Origin: Staphylococcus auricularis
GTDB lineage: Bacteria; Bacillota; Bacilli; Staphylococcales; Staphylococcaceae
Direction of reading: 5' to 3'
Length of the DNA: 64,000 nucleotides
NCBI RefSeq assembly: GCF_001500315.1
Contig: NZ_LLER01000001.1
Coordinates: 1-64,000 of the forward strand
Part shown: piece after piece, positions 55,698 to 63,907 of the stretch
Layout: each line of letters begins with the position of its first letter
How positions within the stretch are numbered: position 1 is the stretch's first letter
Notes under the pieces: model-generated
Database searches by the model: none
Told to the model about the DNA's origin: nothing
Seen by the model: only the letters and a program-made list of their open reading frames with translations
Position numbers and translations under genes: made by a program

Positions 55698-57407
55698 ATG
55701 GATCAAACGAAACGTTTTAACTTACCGCGTATTTTGATGTATCTCGTCATCGCCGTCATTATTTGGTTCATCATTTCATTCTTGATCATACCAAATGTTC
55801 AAATCTTGGCTACGACATTGTTTAAAGACGGTCATTTTTCAACGGAAGCATTAAATAAAATTATTAATTCCGGACGCGCATTAGAAAGTATTAAAAACAG
55901 CTTTATCTTAGCAATTTGTCTATCCATTACCGCAAATATCGTAGGGATTACTCTCGTATTATTGGTAGACTATTTTAAAATTTTTGGTTCAAAAGTATTA
56001 TTTATCGGTTACTGTTCAACATTGATCTTCGGCGGCGTGATTCTAGCCAACGGTTATCAATATGTTTATGGTAAATCTGGTATCATCACGAACTTAGTAT
56101 TACATTTCTTCCCAAATATGGACGTCGCTTGGTTCGAAGGGTTCTTCGGTGTCCTATTCACCATGACCTTTGCGACAACCTCACTCCATATGTTGTTACT
56201 ACGCAGCGCTTTTAAAAACATCGACTACAATACGATTCAAGCCGCTCAAAACATGGGTGCGGGACACTTTAGAATCATCACAAAAATTATTCTTCCAGCA
56301 CTGAATCCTTATCTCATTACGCTAACGATCTTGTTATTCCAACAAGGGTTAGGTGCAATGTCAGCACCACTGATCTTAGGTGGAAAAGACTTCCAAACGA
56401 TCGCACCAATGATCTTAAACTTCACCAACAATCCAAACTCACGTGATTTAGCAGCGATTCTATCTATTATCTTAGGTATCGCACAACTGCTATTACTTTG
56501 TTTCGCATTGTACATGGAACGTAAATCACCGATACTCACAGGTTCAAAAGTTAAACAACGTTTCCAAAAACAAGACATTGCGAATCCAATCAACAAAGTA
56601 CTACTAAACGTATTAGCTTGGGTTCTTTTCGTCATTTACTTACTACCACTCTTGTTGGTTGTATTATTCACATTCCTTCCAACAGACAACATTACGAGTG
56701 GGGAAATCGACTTGAAAGCACTGACATTCGATAACTACATAGAGGTCTTCAGTGAAATCAGTGCATTGAAACCATTCTTAACATCCATTGTTTACTCAGG
56801 ATTAGCATCACTGATCGTTGTTGTGTTCATGATCTTTATCGTACAAATCATTAGAAAACATAACAACATTTGGTCAAATACCCTTGAAATGGTGCTTTAC
56901 ATTCCATGGATGTTACCAAGTATCTTATTCGCACTTGGTTTAATCTTAACTTACAGCACTCAAAAATTCTGGGTCGCTAATCAAGTGTTAATCGGAACGA
57001 CATCCTTAATGTTGATCGCGTATATCATTATTAAAATACCGTTCACATTACGCATTGTTAAATCATCATTCTCAGGAGTCGACAACAACTTGGAAAATGC
57101 CGCTAAAAACTTAGGTGCAAGCAGCTGGTATACGTTCAAAAAAGTCATACTACCCGTCATCATCCCTGTCGCAGCTGCTGTGTTCGCACTGAACTTCAAC
57201 GATTTACTCCAAGACTTTGAAGTGTCGTTATTCTTATACCATCCATTCTTTGAACCACTTGGTGTAACGATTTACAACACGTCTAACTCACCGCAAACAG
57301 CGAATGCACCAGCAATCAGTATGGTATACTCTGTCGCATTGATGCTGATTAATACAGTGGTATTCTACTTAGTATACGGCAGAGCAAATAAATTGGATCA
57401 ATTCTAA
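55698..57407 (+). CDS. ABC importer permease, fused double domain
   Basis: A 569-residue permease with about 12 membrane segments and two EAA loops, one per half (AAQNMGAGHFRIITKIILP and AAKNLGASSWYTFKKVILP). Two permease domains joined in one chain is the FbpB/AfuB layout. ATG 55698 follows GGGGAGGG. The pore is therefore made by one protein. Confidence 0.92.
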   Translation: MDQTKRFNLPRILMYLVIAVIIWFIISFLIIPNVQILATTLFKDGHFSTEALNKIINSGRALESIKNSFILAICLSITANIVGITLVLLVDYFKIFGSKVLFIGYCSTLIFGGVILANGYQYVYGKSGIITNLVLHFFPNMDVAWFEGFFGVLFTMTFATTSLHMLLLRSAFKNIDYNTIQAAQNMGAGHFRIITKIILPALNPYLITLTILLFQQGLGAMSAPLILGGKDFQTIAPMILNFTNNPNSRDLAAILSIILGIAQLLLLCFALYMERKSPILTGSKVKQRFQKQDIANPINKVLLNVLAWVLFVIYLLPLLLVVLFTFLPTDNITSGEIDLKALTFDNYIEVFSEISALKPFLTSIVYSGLASLIVVVFMIFIVQIIRKHNNIWSNTLEMVLYIPWMLPSILFALGLILTYSTQKFWVANQVLIGTTSLMLIAYIIIKIPFTLRIVKSSFSGVDNNLENAAKNLGASSWYTFKKVILPVIIPVAAAVFALNFNDLLQDFEVSLFLYHPFFEPLGVTIYNTSNSPQTANAPAISMVYSVALMLINTVVFYLVYGRANKLDQF

Positions 57408-57422
57408 AGAGGAGTGTACACC

Positions 57423-58283
57423 ATGGCGCAATACAGAGAACGCTTAGACAAATTATTAAATCAAAATTCAAACTGTATCATCACTGCACATCAAGGCAGT
57501 GCAGGGGGTAATATCGGATATAATACCTTCAAAGCCCTCGAAAATGCGATCTACGCAGGGGCCCAATTTGTAGAATTTGATATTACGAAATCATTGGATG
57601 GGACCTTCTACATTTTTCATGAAAATGAAGAATTGATACGCTTGAAATATCCAGAACTGTTGAAAGCATCACACGATGATACGATTCAACAACTTCAACA
57701 CTACAACATGAATAACAAGCCGATTGGTCCTGTCGAAACACTTGCGGAAATGATGGAAAATATGAAAAAACATCCGGAAATCATCATGCATGTGGATCAC
57801 GTTTCTAAATGGAAAGGCGAAATTTTAGATGAATTAGATCAATATGAAGATCAAGCGTCACAATTTATCGTTAAGATTGATGCGAATAATGAAGAAGCGG
57901 TTGAAGCAGTGAGAAATCATGGTATTAAATTCATGACCATCGTCATCATCCGTAATAAAGAAGAATTAGAGCGCGTGCTTGAGCTCACATCAGAAATGAA
58001 TGTAGTCGGCATTGAAATATTATTTGAATCCACAGACGAAAGTCATGTGCAACCAGATGCGATTCAAATGATTCATGATCATGACATGTTTGTGCTCATC
58101 AACAGTATTAAATTAGATAATGAAGAAGTACTCAGCGCACATGCCGATGATGAAGTGTCCATCTTTGAAGATCCTGACAAAGGTTGGGGCAAATTGCTCG
58201 ATATCGGTTGCGATGCCATTCAAACCGATTGGGTCGCACAATTAAATAATTATTTATTGAAAAGAGAAGCAAAACGCGGATAA
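57423..58283 (+). CDS. Glycerophosphodiester phosphodiesterase-like protein
   Basis: A 286-residue cytoplasmic GDPD-fold protein. Metal-binding E and D are seen in VEFDITKSLDG and the second His in YIFHENE. The usual first motif HRG...PENT is altered: here AHQGSAGGN...NT, with Gln for the phosphate-binding Arg. It may still hydrolyse a glycerophosphodiester brought in by the transporter, or have a shifted substrate. No signal peptide. Start ATG 57423 with GAGGAG upstream. Confidence 0.8.
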   Translation: MAQYRERLDKLLNQNSNCIITAHQGSAGGNIGYNTFKALENAIYAGAQFVEFDITKSLDGTFYIFHENEELIRLKYPELLKASHDDTIQQLQHYNMNNKPIGPVETLAEMMENMKKHPEIIMHVDHVSKWKGEILDELDQYEDQASQFIVKIDANNEEAVEAVRNHGIKFMTIVIIRNKEELERVLELTSEMNVVGIEILFESTDESHVQPDAIQMIHDHDMFVLINSIKLDNEEVLSAHADDEVSIFEDPDKGWGKLLDIGCDAIQTDWVAQLNNYLLKREAKRG

Positions 58284-58307
58284 AACATCAATTTCTGGGG
58301 GAACGTT

Positions 58308-59309
58308 ATGGCAACTTTACAAGATATCACAGATCAGGCACATGTCAGTGTCGGAACTGTATCGAGGATATTAAATAGAGACAACACCTTATCTGTCTCT
58401 GAAGCAACACGAGATAATGTGATACAAATCGCAAAAGATCTTGGTTATACGAAGAAAGCACGGAAAAATAAATCCATCCAAATCATCACGCACGCTAACA
58501 AAGTAAAAGAATATTACGATCCATATTATCGTGAATTAAACCAAGCGTTGATTGATGAAATCAAAAAGTTAAATTTAACCCTTCATGATGTCGTGTATGT
58601 CGAACCTGATTTCTCTTTTGATGTGTTAAACAAGATAGATCCGAACTGTGTGCTGATCGTGGTTGGACGGTTTACGAGGGCATCTCTTGAGGCGATGTAC
58701 AAAGTTAATCCGAAGATGACGACCATCGATATGAAAGATGTGCCCAATTATATTAATAGTGTTTCTTATGATTTGTATGGGATGACTCAACAACTATTAG
58801 AACATTGCTGGTCTAAAGGCTTTAAAAAAATTAGCTTCTTTGGTGGCCATATCACAGAACGCGACATCATCAATGTGAAAAGTGTGCCAAATGACGACCC
58901 CCGTGAACAGTCCTATATTGCATGGTGCAAACAACACGATTTAGCTCCACACATTCAACTCGAAGGATGGACAATTGAATCTGGTATGTTAGCAATGAAG
59001 TATTTATTAGAAGAAAAAGATATCCCAGATGTTGTCCTAACCGCCAATGATATGTTAGCGATTGGTGCCGCACAGTACATTAAACATAGTGACATCAAAG
59101 TGCCAGAACAACTCTAGATTATCGGCATTAATAATGATGAGATGGCAGAAACCGTCTCCCCCTCCATAACGAGTTTATCGATACCAAAAGAAACCTTAGC
59201 CAAAGAAGCCATGCGCTTAGCTTATAAACATATTAAAGACAACGATAACCAAGCTTATCATATCTGCGTCAACATGGAATTGATTGAACGCGAAAGTGCT
59301 AGGCTTTAA
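58308..59309 (+). pseudogene. LacI-family regulator with in-frame amber stop
   Basis: Read through, a normal 333-residue LacI-type repressor: N-terminal helix-turn-helix (LQDITDQAHVSVGTVSRIL), then a sugar-binding core (ISFFGGHITERD, VLTANDMLAIGAAQYI). A TAG at 59115-59117 (codon 270) cuts it in the last third; downstream IIGINNDEMAETVSPSITSL and the remainder to TAA 59309 stay in frame. CAG to TAG would explain it (EQL-Q-IIGINND). The lost part completes the C-terminal subdomain, so effector response is probably lost. It likely controls the importer-GDPD operon, being 24 bases after it. Confidence 0.85.
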
Positions 59310-59676
59310 ACGTGTACTGTTGAGTTAGTCATTCCCGAAAACATCCCATATGATTAATTGAATATAGTTGAGTAGCGACGCTCTTCTTCAAAGTTATATT
59401 CAGTAGAATAAAACTTTGGAGGGGAGCACTTTTTATTGTGCAATCTAATTTGAAGGAACATATTTGTTATTCCAAAGAAACTCGAACAATCAAGCGGAGT
59501 AAAATAAAATTTTTTTAAATAACTTAATAAATATTTATAGAAAAAGAATTGTTTATGAATTATTAAAACATTTATAAAATATTATAACTGGATTAACTGT
59601 AAATTAATGAGAAGGTGTTACGTTATAACCGTAGTAGAAATTACTACAAAAATTTCTATAAGGGAGGTTCACATTC
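59310..59676 (+). promoter_or_regulatory. Upstream region of the bacteriocin-like peptide genes
   Basis: From 59310 to about 59590 I see nothing clear except a short GAGTAGCGACGCTC dyad. At 59601-59629 lies AAATTAATGA, seven bases, then TTACGTTATAAC, a block repeated at 60856 and 63329 before the other two units. The palindrome GTAGTAGAAATTACTAC (59631-59647) follows; a matching GTAGT...ACTAC occurs at 63370-63387. AGGGAGG and the first peptide follow. Confidence 0.55.
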
Positions 59677-59781
59677 ATGAAACAACTTAACGCTAAAGCA
59701 ATGAGAGCAATCAGTGGCGGATATATTTCAGCTCCGTTCCATTTTGACGTTAGCAAATTCCCTTACATTGTTATGAAATAA
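59677..59781 (+). CDS. Double-glycine leader peptide 1 (34 aa)
   Basis: Leader MKQLNAKAMRAISGG, 15 residues ending GG, then a 19-residue core rich in aromatic residues (YISAPFHFDVSKFPY...). Leader and core sizes suit cleavage by the C39 exporter encoded at 61131. The core is the shortest of the seven and lacks GxxxG; it could be the inducing pheromone rather than a bacteriocin. ATG 59677 follows AGGGAGG. Too short for routine gene finding. Confidence 0.75.
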   Translation: MKQLNAKAMRAISGGYISAPFHFDVSKFPYIVMK

Positions 59782-59861
59782 ACTTTTCAACGAAAAATCA
59801 CTCTGAGTGAAAGTTAGTAATTTGCTTCATATCTTATTTATAGAATGAGGAGGTGAAAATC

Positions 59862-60002
59862 ATGAAACAACTTAGTACAAAAGAATTAAAACAAGTTAAT
59901 GGCGGTGGCGTTTGGCAAACAATTAAAAATGGCGCTAAAAAAGTAGGTAATGGAATTAAAGATATCGGCCATGGATTTTCAGAAGGATTAGATGGTTGGT
60001 AA
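59862..60002 (+). CDS. Double-glycine leader peptide 2 (46 aa)
   Basis: Leader MKQLSTKELKQVNGG, 15 residues; core of 31 residues starting GVWQTIKN, with alternating Gly and Lys and a GFSEG (GxxxG) step, ending in DGW. Fits a short amphipathic helix. GAGGAGG precedes ATG 59862. Confidence 0.8.
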   Translation: MKQLSTKELKQVNGGGVWQTIKNGAKKVGNGIKDIGHGFSEGLDGW

Positions 60003-60044
60003 ACCATCATTAATAAAGCATACAAATGTAAAGGAGGGTTAAAC

Positions 60045-60185
60045 ATGAAAAAATTATCAACAAAAACATTAAAAGAAATCAACGGCGGAGATGTTTGGGA
60101 AGATGCAGGTTATGTTGTTGGAAAAGCCGTTAAAACAGGTGGCGGTTTAATTAAAAAAGGCTGGAACTTAGTAAGAGGTAAATAA
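60045..60185 (+). CDS. Double-glycine leader peptide 3 (46 aa)
   Basis: Leader MKKLSTKTLKEINGG, 15 residues; core of 31 residues starting DVWEDAGYVVGKAV, with GYVVG (GxxxG) and a basic end (KKGWNLVRGK). Net positive. AAGGAGG precedes ATG 60045. Confidence 0.8.
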   Translation: MKKLSTKTLKEINGGDVWEDAGYVVGKAVKTGGGLIKKGWNLVRGK

Positions 60186-60221
60186 TTTCTTTTTTAAAAT
60201 CTAAACCGGAGGTGAAAATCT

Positions 60222-60362
60222 ATGAAACAACTTAGCAATAAAGCACTTAAAGCAGTAAATGGTGGAGCTAATGCCAATGAATGGGTTGGCCGCGGACTTG
60301 GAAAAGCTGCAGGTGCAGTTAGAAGCGCAGTGCGAGGAGTAAGACAAGCATTTAGTGAATAA
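60222..60362 (+). CDS. Double-glycine leader peptide 4 (46 aa)
   Basis: Leader MKQLSNKALKAVNGG, 15 residues; core of 31 residues with GKAAG (GxxxG) and a regular Arg spacing (VRSAVRGVRQAF), giving a clear cationic amphipathic helix. GGAGG precedes ATG 60222. Confidence 0.8.
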   Translation: MKQLSNKALKAVNGGANANEWVGRGLGKAAGAVRSAVRGVRQAFSE

Positions 60363-60421
60363 TTAATTGATATATGATTTTAATTAACGATTCAAAAATG
60401 TGTGAAAGAAGGGTGAAACCC

Positions 60422-60544
60422 ATGAAACAACTTAACACAAAAGAATTAAACCAAGTAAGTGGTGGATCTTTTTATAGAGCTAGTCATCTAATTAACAAGG
60501 GCTTAAAATTTATGAAAGATCCAGGCAGATTTCTTCATAGATAA
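60422..60544 (+). CDS. Double-glycine leader peptide 5 (40 aa)
   Basis: Leader MKQLNTKELNQVSGG, 15 residues; a 25-residue, strongly basic core (SFYRASHLINKGLKFMK...) without GxxxG. GAAGGGTG precedes ATG 60422. Last of the first peptide group; a terminator follows. Confidence 0.75.
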   Translation: MKQLNTKELNQVSGGSFYRASHLINKGLKFMKDPGRFLHR

Positions 60545-60583
60545 TAAAGATTATAAATAAATCAATAGAGTTAGAATGATTTG

Positions 60584-60605
60584 AGCGGAGGAGACTCCGC
60601 TTTTT
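60584..60605 (+). terminator. Terminator after peptide group 1
   Basis: AGCGGAG (60584-60590), loop GAGA, CTCCGCT (60595-60601), then T. Confidence 0.88.
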
Positions 60606-61130
60606 ACTTTGAGTAAGATGGAAAGTCTTCAGTGAATTATAAAAATCCGACTATGAAATACTATATTTTATTCTACGATTTACTATTTAAGGAATAAGAG
60701 CGAAATCTTTTAATAAATTACGTTTTCTGTAAAAAAGAAAGTTGCTATAGAATGGCACAATTGAGAGCGTTAAGCAACATAATATATAATACAAAAAACT
60801 TAATTTGATATAAATACTTAATATATTTATAAAAAATTATCGAATGTTTAACGTTAAATTAATGAATGATTGCTACATTAGGATTATAACAAATTTTAGC
60901 TCTGAAAAGAAAACCATATTAATTAAAAAATAATGGTAAACTTACTACTTAATGAAGTAATTGAAACTTAACTTTTGTTATAGATGTCGATAGAAATCAA
61001 TCCTCTTAAAAAATTTAGAAGCATTAAAAAATATAAGTGATAGAGTTTGAAACGTAAACTGACCATAATCAAAATAAATTATATTTAGGCGGAGAGTTCT
61101 CCGCTTACTTTAAAAAGGGGGGTATACATA
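60606..61130 (+). promoter_or_regulatory. Upstream region of the exporter gene
   Basis: No gene is seen in these 525 AT-rich bases. AAATTAATGA at 60856-60865, then ACATTA (60875-60880) and TTATAAC (60884-60890), repeat the block before peptide 1. GCGGAG-AGTT-CTCCGC at 61089-61104 repeats the stem of the terminator at 60584, here 30 bases before the exporter start with only a weak T tract, so it may be an attenuator. No immunity gene is visible. Confidence 0.5.
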
Positions 61131-63284
61131 ATGAAATTTATCCATCAATATGATGAAAAAGACTGTGGTCCTACTTGCGTGGCGATGTTAGCCCAACATT
61201 TTGGAAAGCGGGTTTCCGTGCCACGATTGCGAGATTTGGCTAAAACGGACAAACTGGGTACGAACTTGTACGGTTTAGTTCATGCGGCAAAGGAGATTGG
61301 TCTGGAATTAACTGGTGTAGAAGTCGATTCGGTCGCTGAATTTGATAACGTAGAACTGCCAGTTATCGCACACATTATTAACCAACAAGGCTATGACCAT
61401 TTCATCATTATTGAACAAATTAAAAATGGTGAACTGCATGTTGTCGATCCTGCTAAAGGAAAATATAAACTGACAGAAGCAGAATTTTTAGAAATGTGGA
61501 CACATGTTGCTGTACTCGTTGAAAAAATGGACAGTTTTACTACTGAGAGTAGTGATCCATCGTATATGAGTATCTTCGGGGACATGTTTAAGAAGAATTA
61601 TAAACGTGTCTTCGCAGTAGTTATCACCTCTATTTTTATTAATATTGTAGGGATTGTCAGCGCATTTTTCATTAAATATTTAACCGATGACATTATTCCA
61701 TCGAACGTTTTAAGTCGTTTACATATTTTAGGGATAGCCATCCTTCTACTTTATATTATCAATATTGTTGTGACGTATGTGAGGTATCATTTGATTCTCA
61801 ATATGAGTTTATCTATCGACCTCGATCTCATGAAACGCTATTTCCGACATGTGCTACATTTACCGATAAAGTTTTTTGATACACGGAAAAGTGGGGAGAT
61901 CCTTCAAAGATTTATGGACATTTCTAAAATTCGTGAAGCGTTATCTTCATCAACCGTCACACATTATTTGTAGATACATTGATGATTATTGTCGGTGCGG
62001 TACTGTTGTTCATACAAAGTCCTTTGTTATTCTTAGTGACGCTCATCTTCATACCGGCTTTCATTCTTTGTAGTTATGCGTTGAAAAAAACAATTCACAA
62101 CGTACATTTTGAAAGTTGCGGAAAATGATGCGGAACTCAGTTCACACTTAATTGAATCTTTTGAAGGTAATCAAACAATCAAAAGTTATCAATCTGAAGA
62201 TGATGTCTATCAAAAAGGCGAAAAGAAATTCCACAATCTCATTACCAATGTCGCTAAGCTCGGGAAATTTTCCAACATACAATTGACGTTCAACAATTTC
62301 TTAAAAATCACAATTTCACTCGTCATTTTATGGTTTGGGAGTTATTTAGTCATGACAGACCAGCTTACACTAGGGAGTTTACTTTCATTCAATGCCCTAA
62401 CGATCTATTACTTAGATCCGATTGAGCGTTTGATTAACATTCAACCGACCTTGCAATCTTCTATCGTCGCAGCTCGCCGTGTCGTAGAAATCATCAATTT
62501 AGATAACGAAGCAGATACGAATGACGCGACCGCTGATTATGAATTTAACCAACAAATTACGTTAAACCAAGTTGATTTTCAGTACAATTTCAGAAATACT
62601 GTGTTAAATCATGTGAGCTTGACTGTACCCAAAGGGACAAAAACGGCGATTGTTGGTGAAAGTGGTAGCGGTAAAACGACGATTGGTAAGCTGTTGAACA
62701 ATTATTACCAAGCGAATGAAGGCACGGTTAAGATCGACAACCAACCGATTAATGAAATTGATCTTGCTTCATTACGTCAAAATATCGGATACGTTTCTCA
62801 AGATACCTTCCTCTTTGCGGATACTATTTTAAATAATCTGCTTCATGGCTGTAATGCGAAGAAAAGTATGGATGAAGTGGCTGAAGCATGCCAACTTGCT
62901 GAAGCATATGACTTTATCGAAATCCTTCCCCGACAATTTGACACGATGTTAGAACAAGGCGGCTCAAATTTATCTGGAGGTCAGGCGCAACGTGTCGCTT
63001 TAGCCCGCGCATTCTTGAAAGATCCTGACATCTATATCTTTGACGAAGCAACGAGTGCTTTAGATAGTATGACGGAATATCGTATTATGAACAACATTGA
63101 TAGATTGGTCGAACAAGGCAAGACAGTCATTATTATTTCCCATAAACTCAGCACTGTAAAAAATGCCGATCGTATTTACACGTTGAAAGATGGTGAAGTC
63201 CTCGAACAAGGTACGCACAACGAATTGATTCAACACGATGGCGAATATTATCAGCTATGGGAACTACAAACAGAAGCAGTATAA
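61131..63284 (+). pseudogene. C39 peptidase-containing ABC exporter, two compensating frameshifts
   Basis: A bacteriocin processing-and-export transporter (PCAT). The N-terminal C39 peptidase has its triad: C12 in DCGPTC, H90 in YDHFIII and D106 in VVDPAKG. Membrane segments follow, and the ATPase has GESGSGKTT, LSGGQAQR and IYIFDEATSALD. Near 61958-61966 one base appears lost, giving TAG 61971; the next ~48 codons read correctly one frame over (LFVDTLMIIVGAVLL...). Near 62105 one base is gained (CATTTTGAAAG), restoring the first frame. A repaired gene would be ~718 residues, the normal size. As given, the peptidase and two or three helices only are made. Since the seven peptide genes are intact, sequence error must be excluded first. 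Confidence 0.85.
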
Positions 63285-63328
63285 AATTAGCGGATTAAAA
63301 ACTGATATAATAATAAAATTTTTATAGT

Positions 63329-63388
63329 AAATTAATAAAAATTTTACATTAGAGTGTTAAGATGAAAATGTAGTTAGATAATACTACA
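63329..63388 (+). promoter_or_regulatory. Upstream block of peptide group 2
   Basis: AAATTAAT (63329-63336), then ACATTA (63346-63351), as before the other two units, followed by a GTAGT...ACTAC dyad (63370-63387) as at 59631. Spacing is 17 bases here against 19 in the other two. Confidence 0.5.
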
Positions 63389-63414
63389 ATATTATAAAAA
63401 AAGGAGGTCATATA

Positions 63415-63555
63415 ATGAGAAAATTGGGAAATACAGAATCAAAATTGGTTAACGGTGGAGGAAATATTGTAGTTGATGTGGCTTGGGAAGTAGTTAAGCA
63501 GATTCCTGATGTCGTAAAAGGTTACAATGAAACTAAAGATAAACCATTTTATTAA
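63415..63555 (+). CDS. Double-glycine leader peptide 6 (46 aa)
   Basis: Leader MRKLGNTESKLVNGG, 15 residues; a 31-residue core (GNIVVDVAWEVVKQ...) that is slightly acidic, unlike peptides 2 to 4, with no Cys. AAGGAGG precedes ATG 63415. Could pair with peptide 7 or another core. Confidence 0.75.
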   Translation: MRKLGNTESKLVNGGGNIVVDVAWEVVKQIPDVVKGYNETKDKPFY

Positions 63556-63584
63556 AATAATACATTAGAAAGGAGGAAATTCTT

Positions 63585-63773
63585 ATGGAAAAATTAACTA
63601 CCGAAGATGTTAAAGTAATTAATGGTGGTGGAGGAATTGGAGAAGCCATTGGGCGTTTTGCTGGAAGATTTAAACAATGTGTTACAGGTGCTCCTGATCA
63701 TCCTGAAGCACATGGCTGTACTCAAATTGGTTTTAATTGTATAGAAGGAGCTGCCAACGGACATACAAAATAA
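63585..63773 (+). CDS. Double-glycine leader peptide 7 (62 aa)
   Basis: Leader MEKLTTEDVKVINGG, 15 residues; a 47-residue core with GEAIGRFAGRF and three cysteines (QCVTG, HGCTQ, FNCIEG). It is the only Cys-bearing core in the group, so a disulfide is possible, with one Cys left over. AAGGAGG precedes ATG 63585. Confidence 0.8.
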   Translation: MEKLTTEDVKVINGGGGIGEAIGRFAGRFKQCVTGAPDHPEAHGCTQIGFNCIEGAANGHTK

Positions 63774-63862
63774 TTGTAGGAATTAGATTAAATATATTCT
63801 TTTCACATAGAGAAAAAATACTTATTTATAACGCCTCTTAGAATGATGCTTTGTAAAAATGG

Positions 63863-63907
63863 AAAACAGTGGTTAATTGTTAGATTATAACAATAACCAC
63901 TGTTTTT
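63863..63907. terminator. Terminator after peptide group 2
   Basis: AAAACAGTGGTTA pairs with TAACCACTGTTTT, followed by T. Beyond it to 64000 I see no gene. Confidence 0.9.

Noticed and set aside
6491-59117. Amber codon reassignment or suppression, suggested by two in-frame TAGs
   Set aside because: Only two cases, both in non-essential regulators, next to frameshifted genes. No suppressor tRNA is seen; ordinary mutation is simpler.
59439-59522. A 27-codon GTG frame before the peptide locus
   Set aside because: The nearest GGAGG is too far upstream and the product has no GG leader or family.
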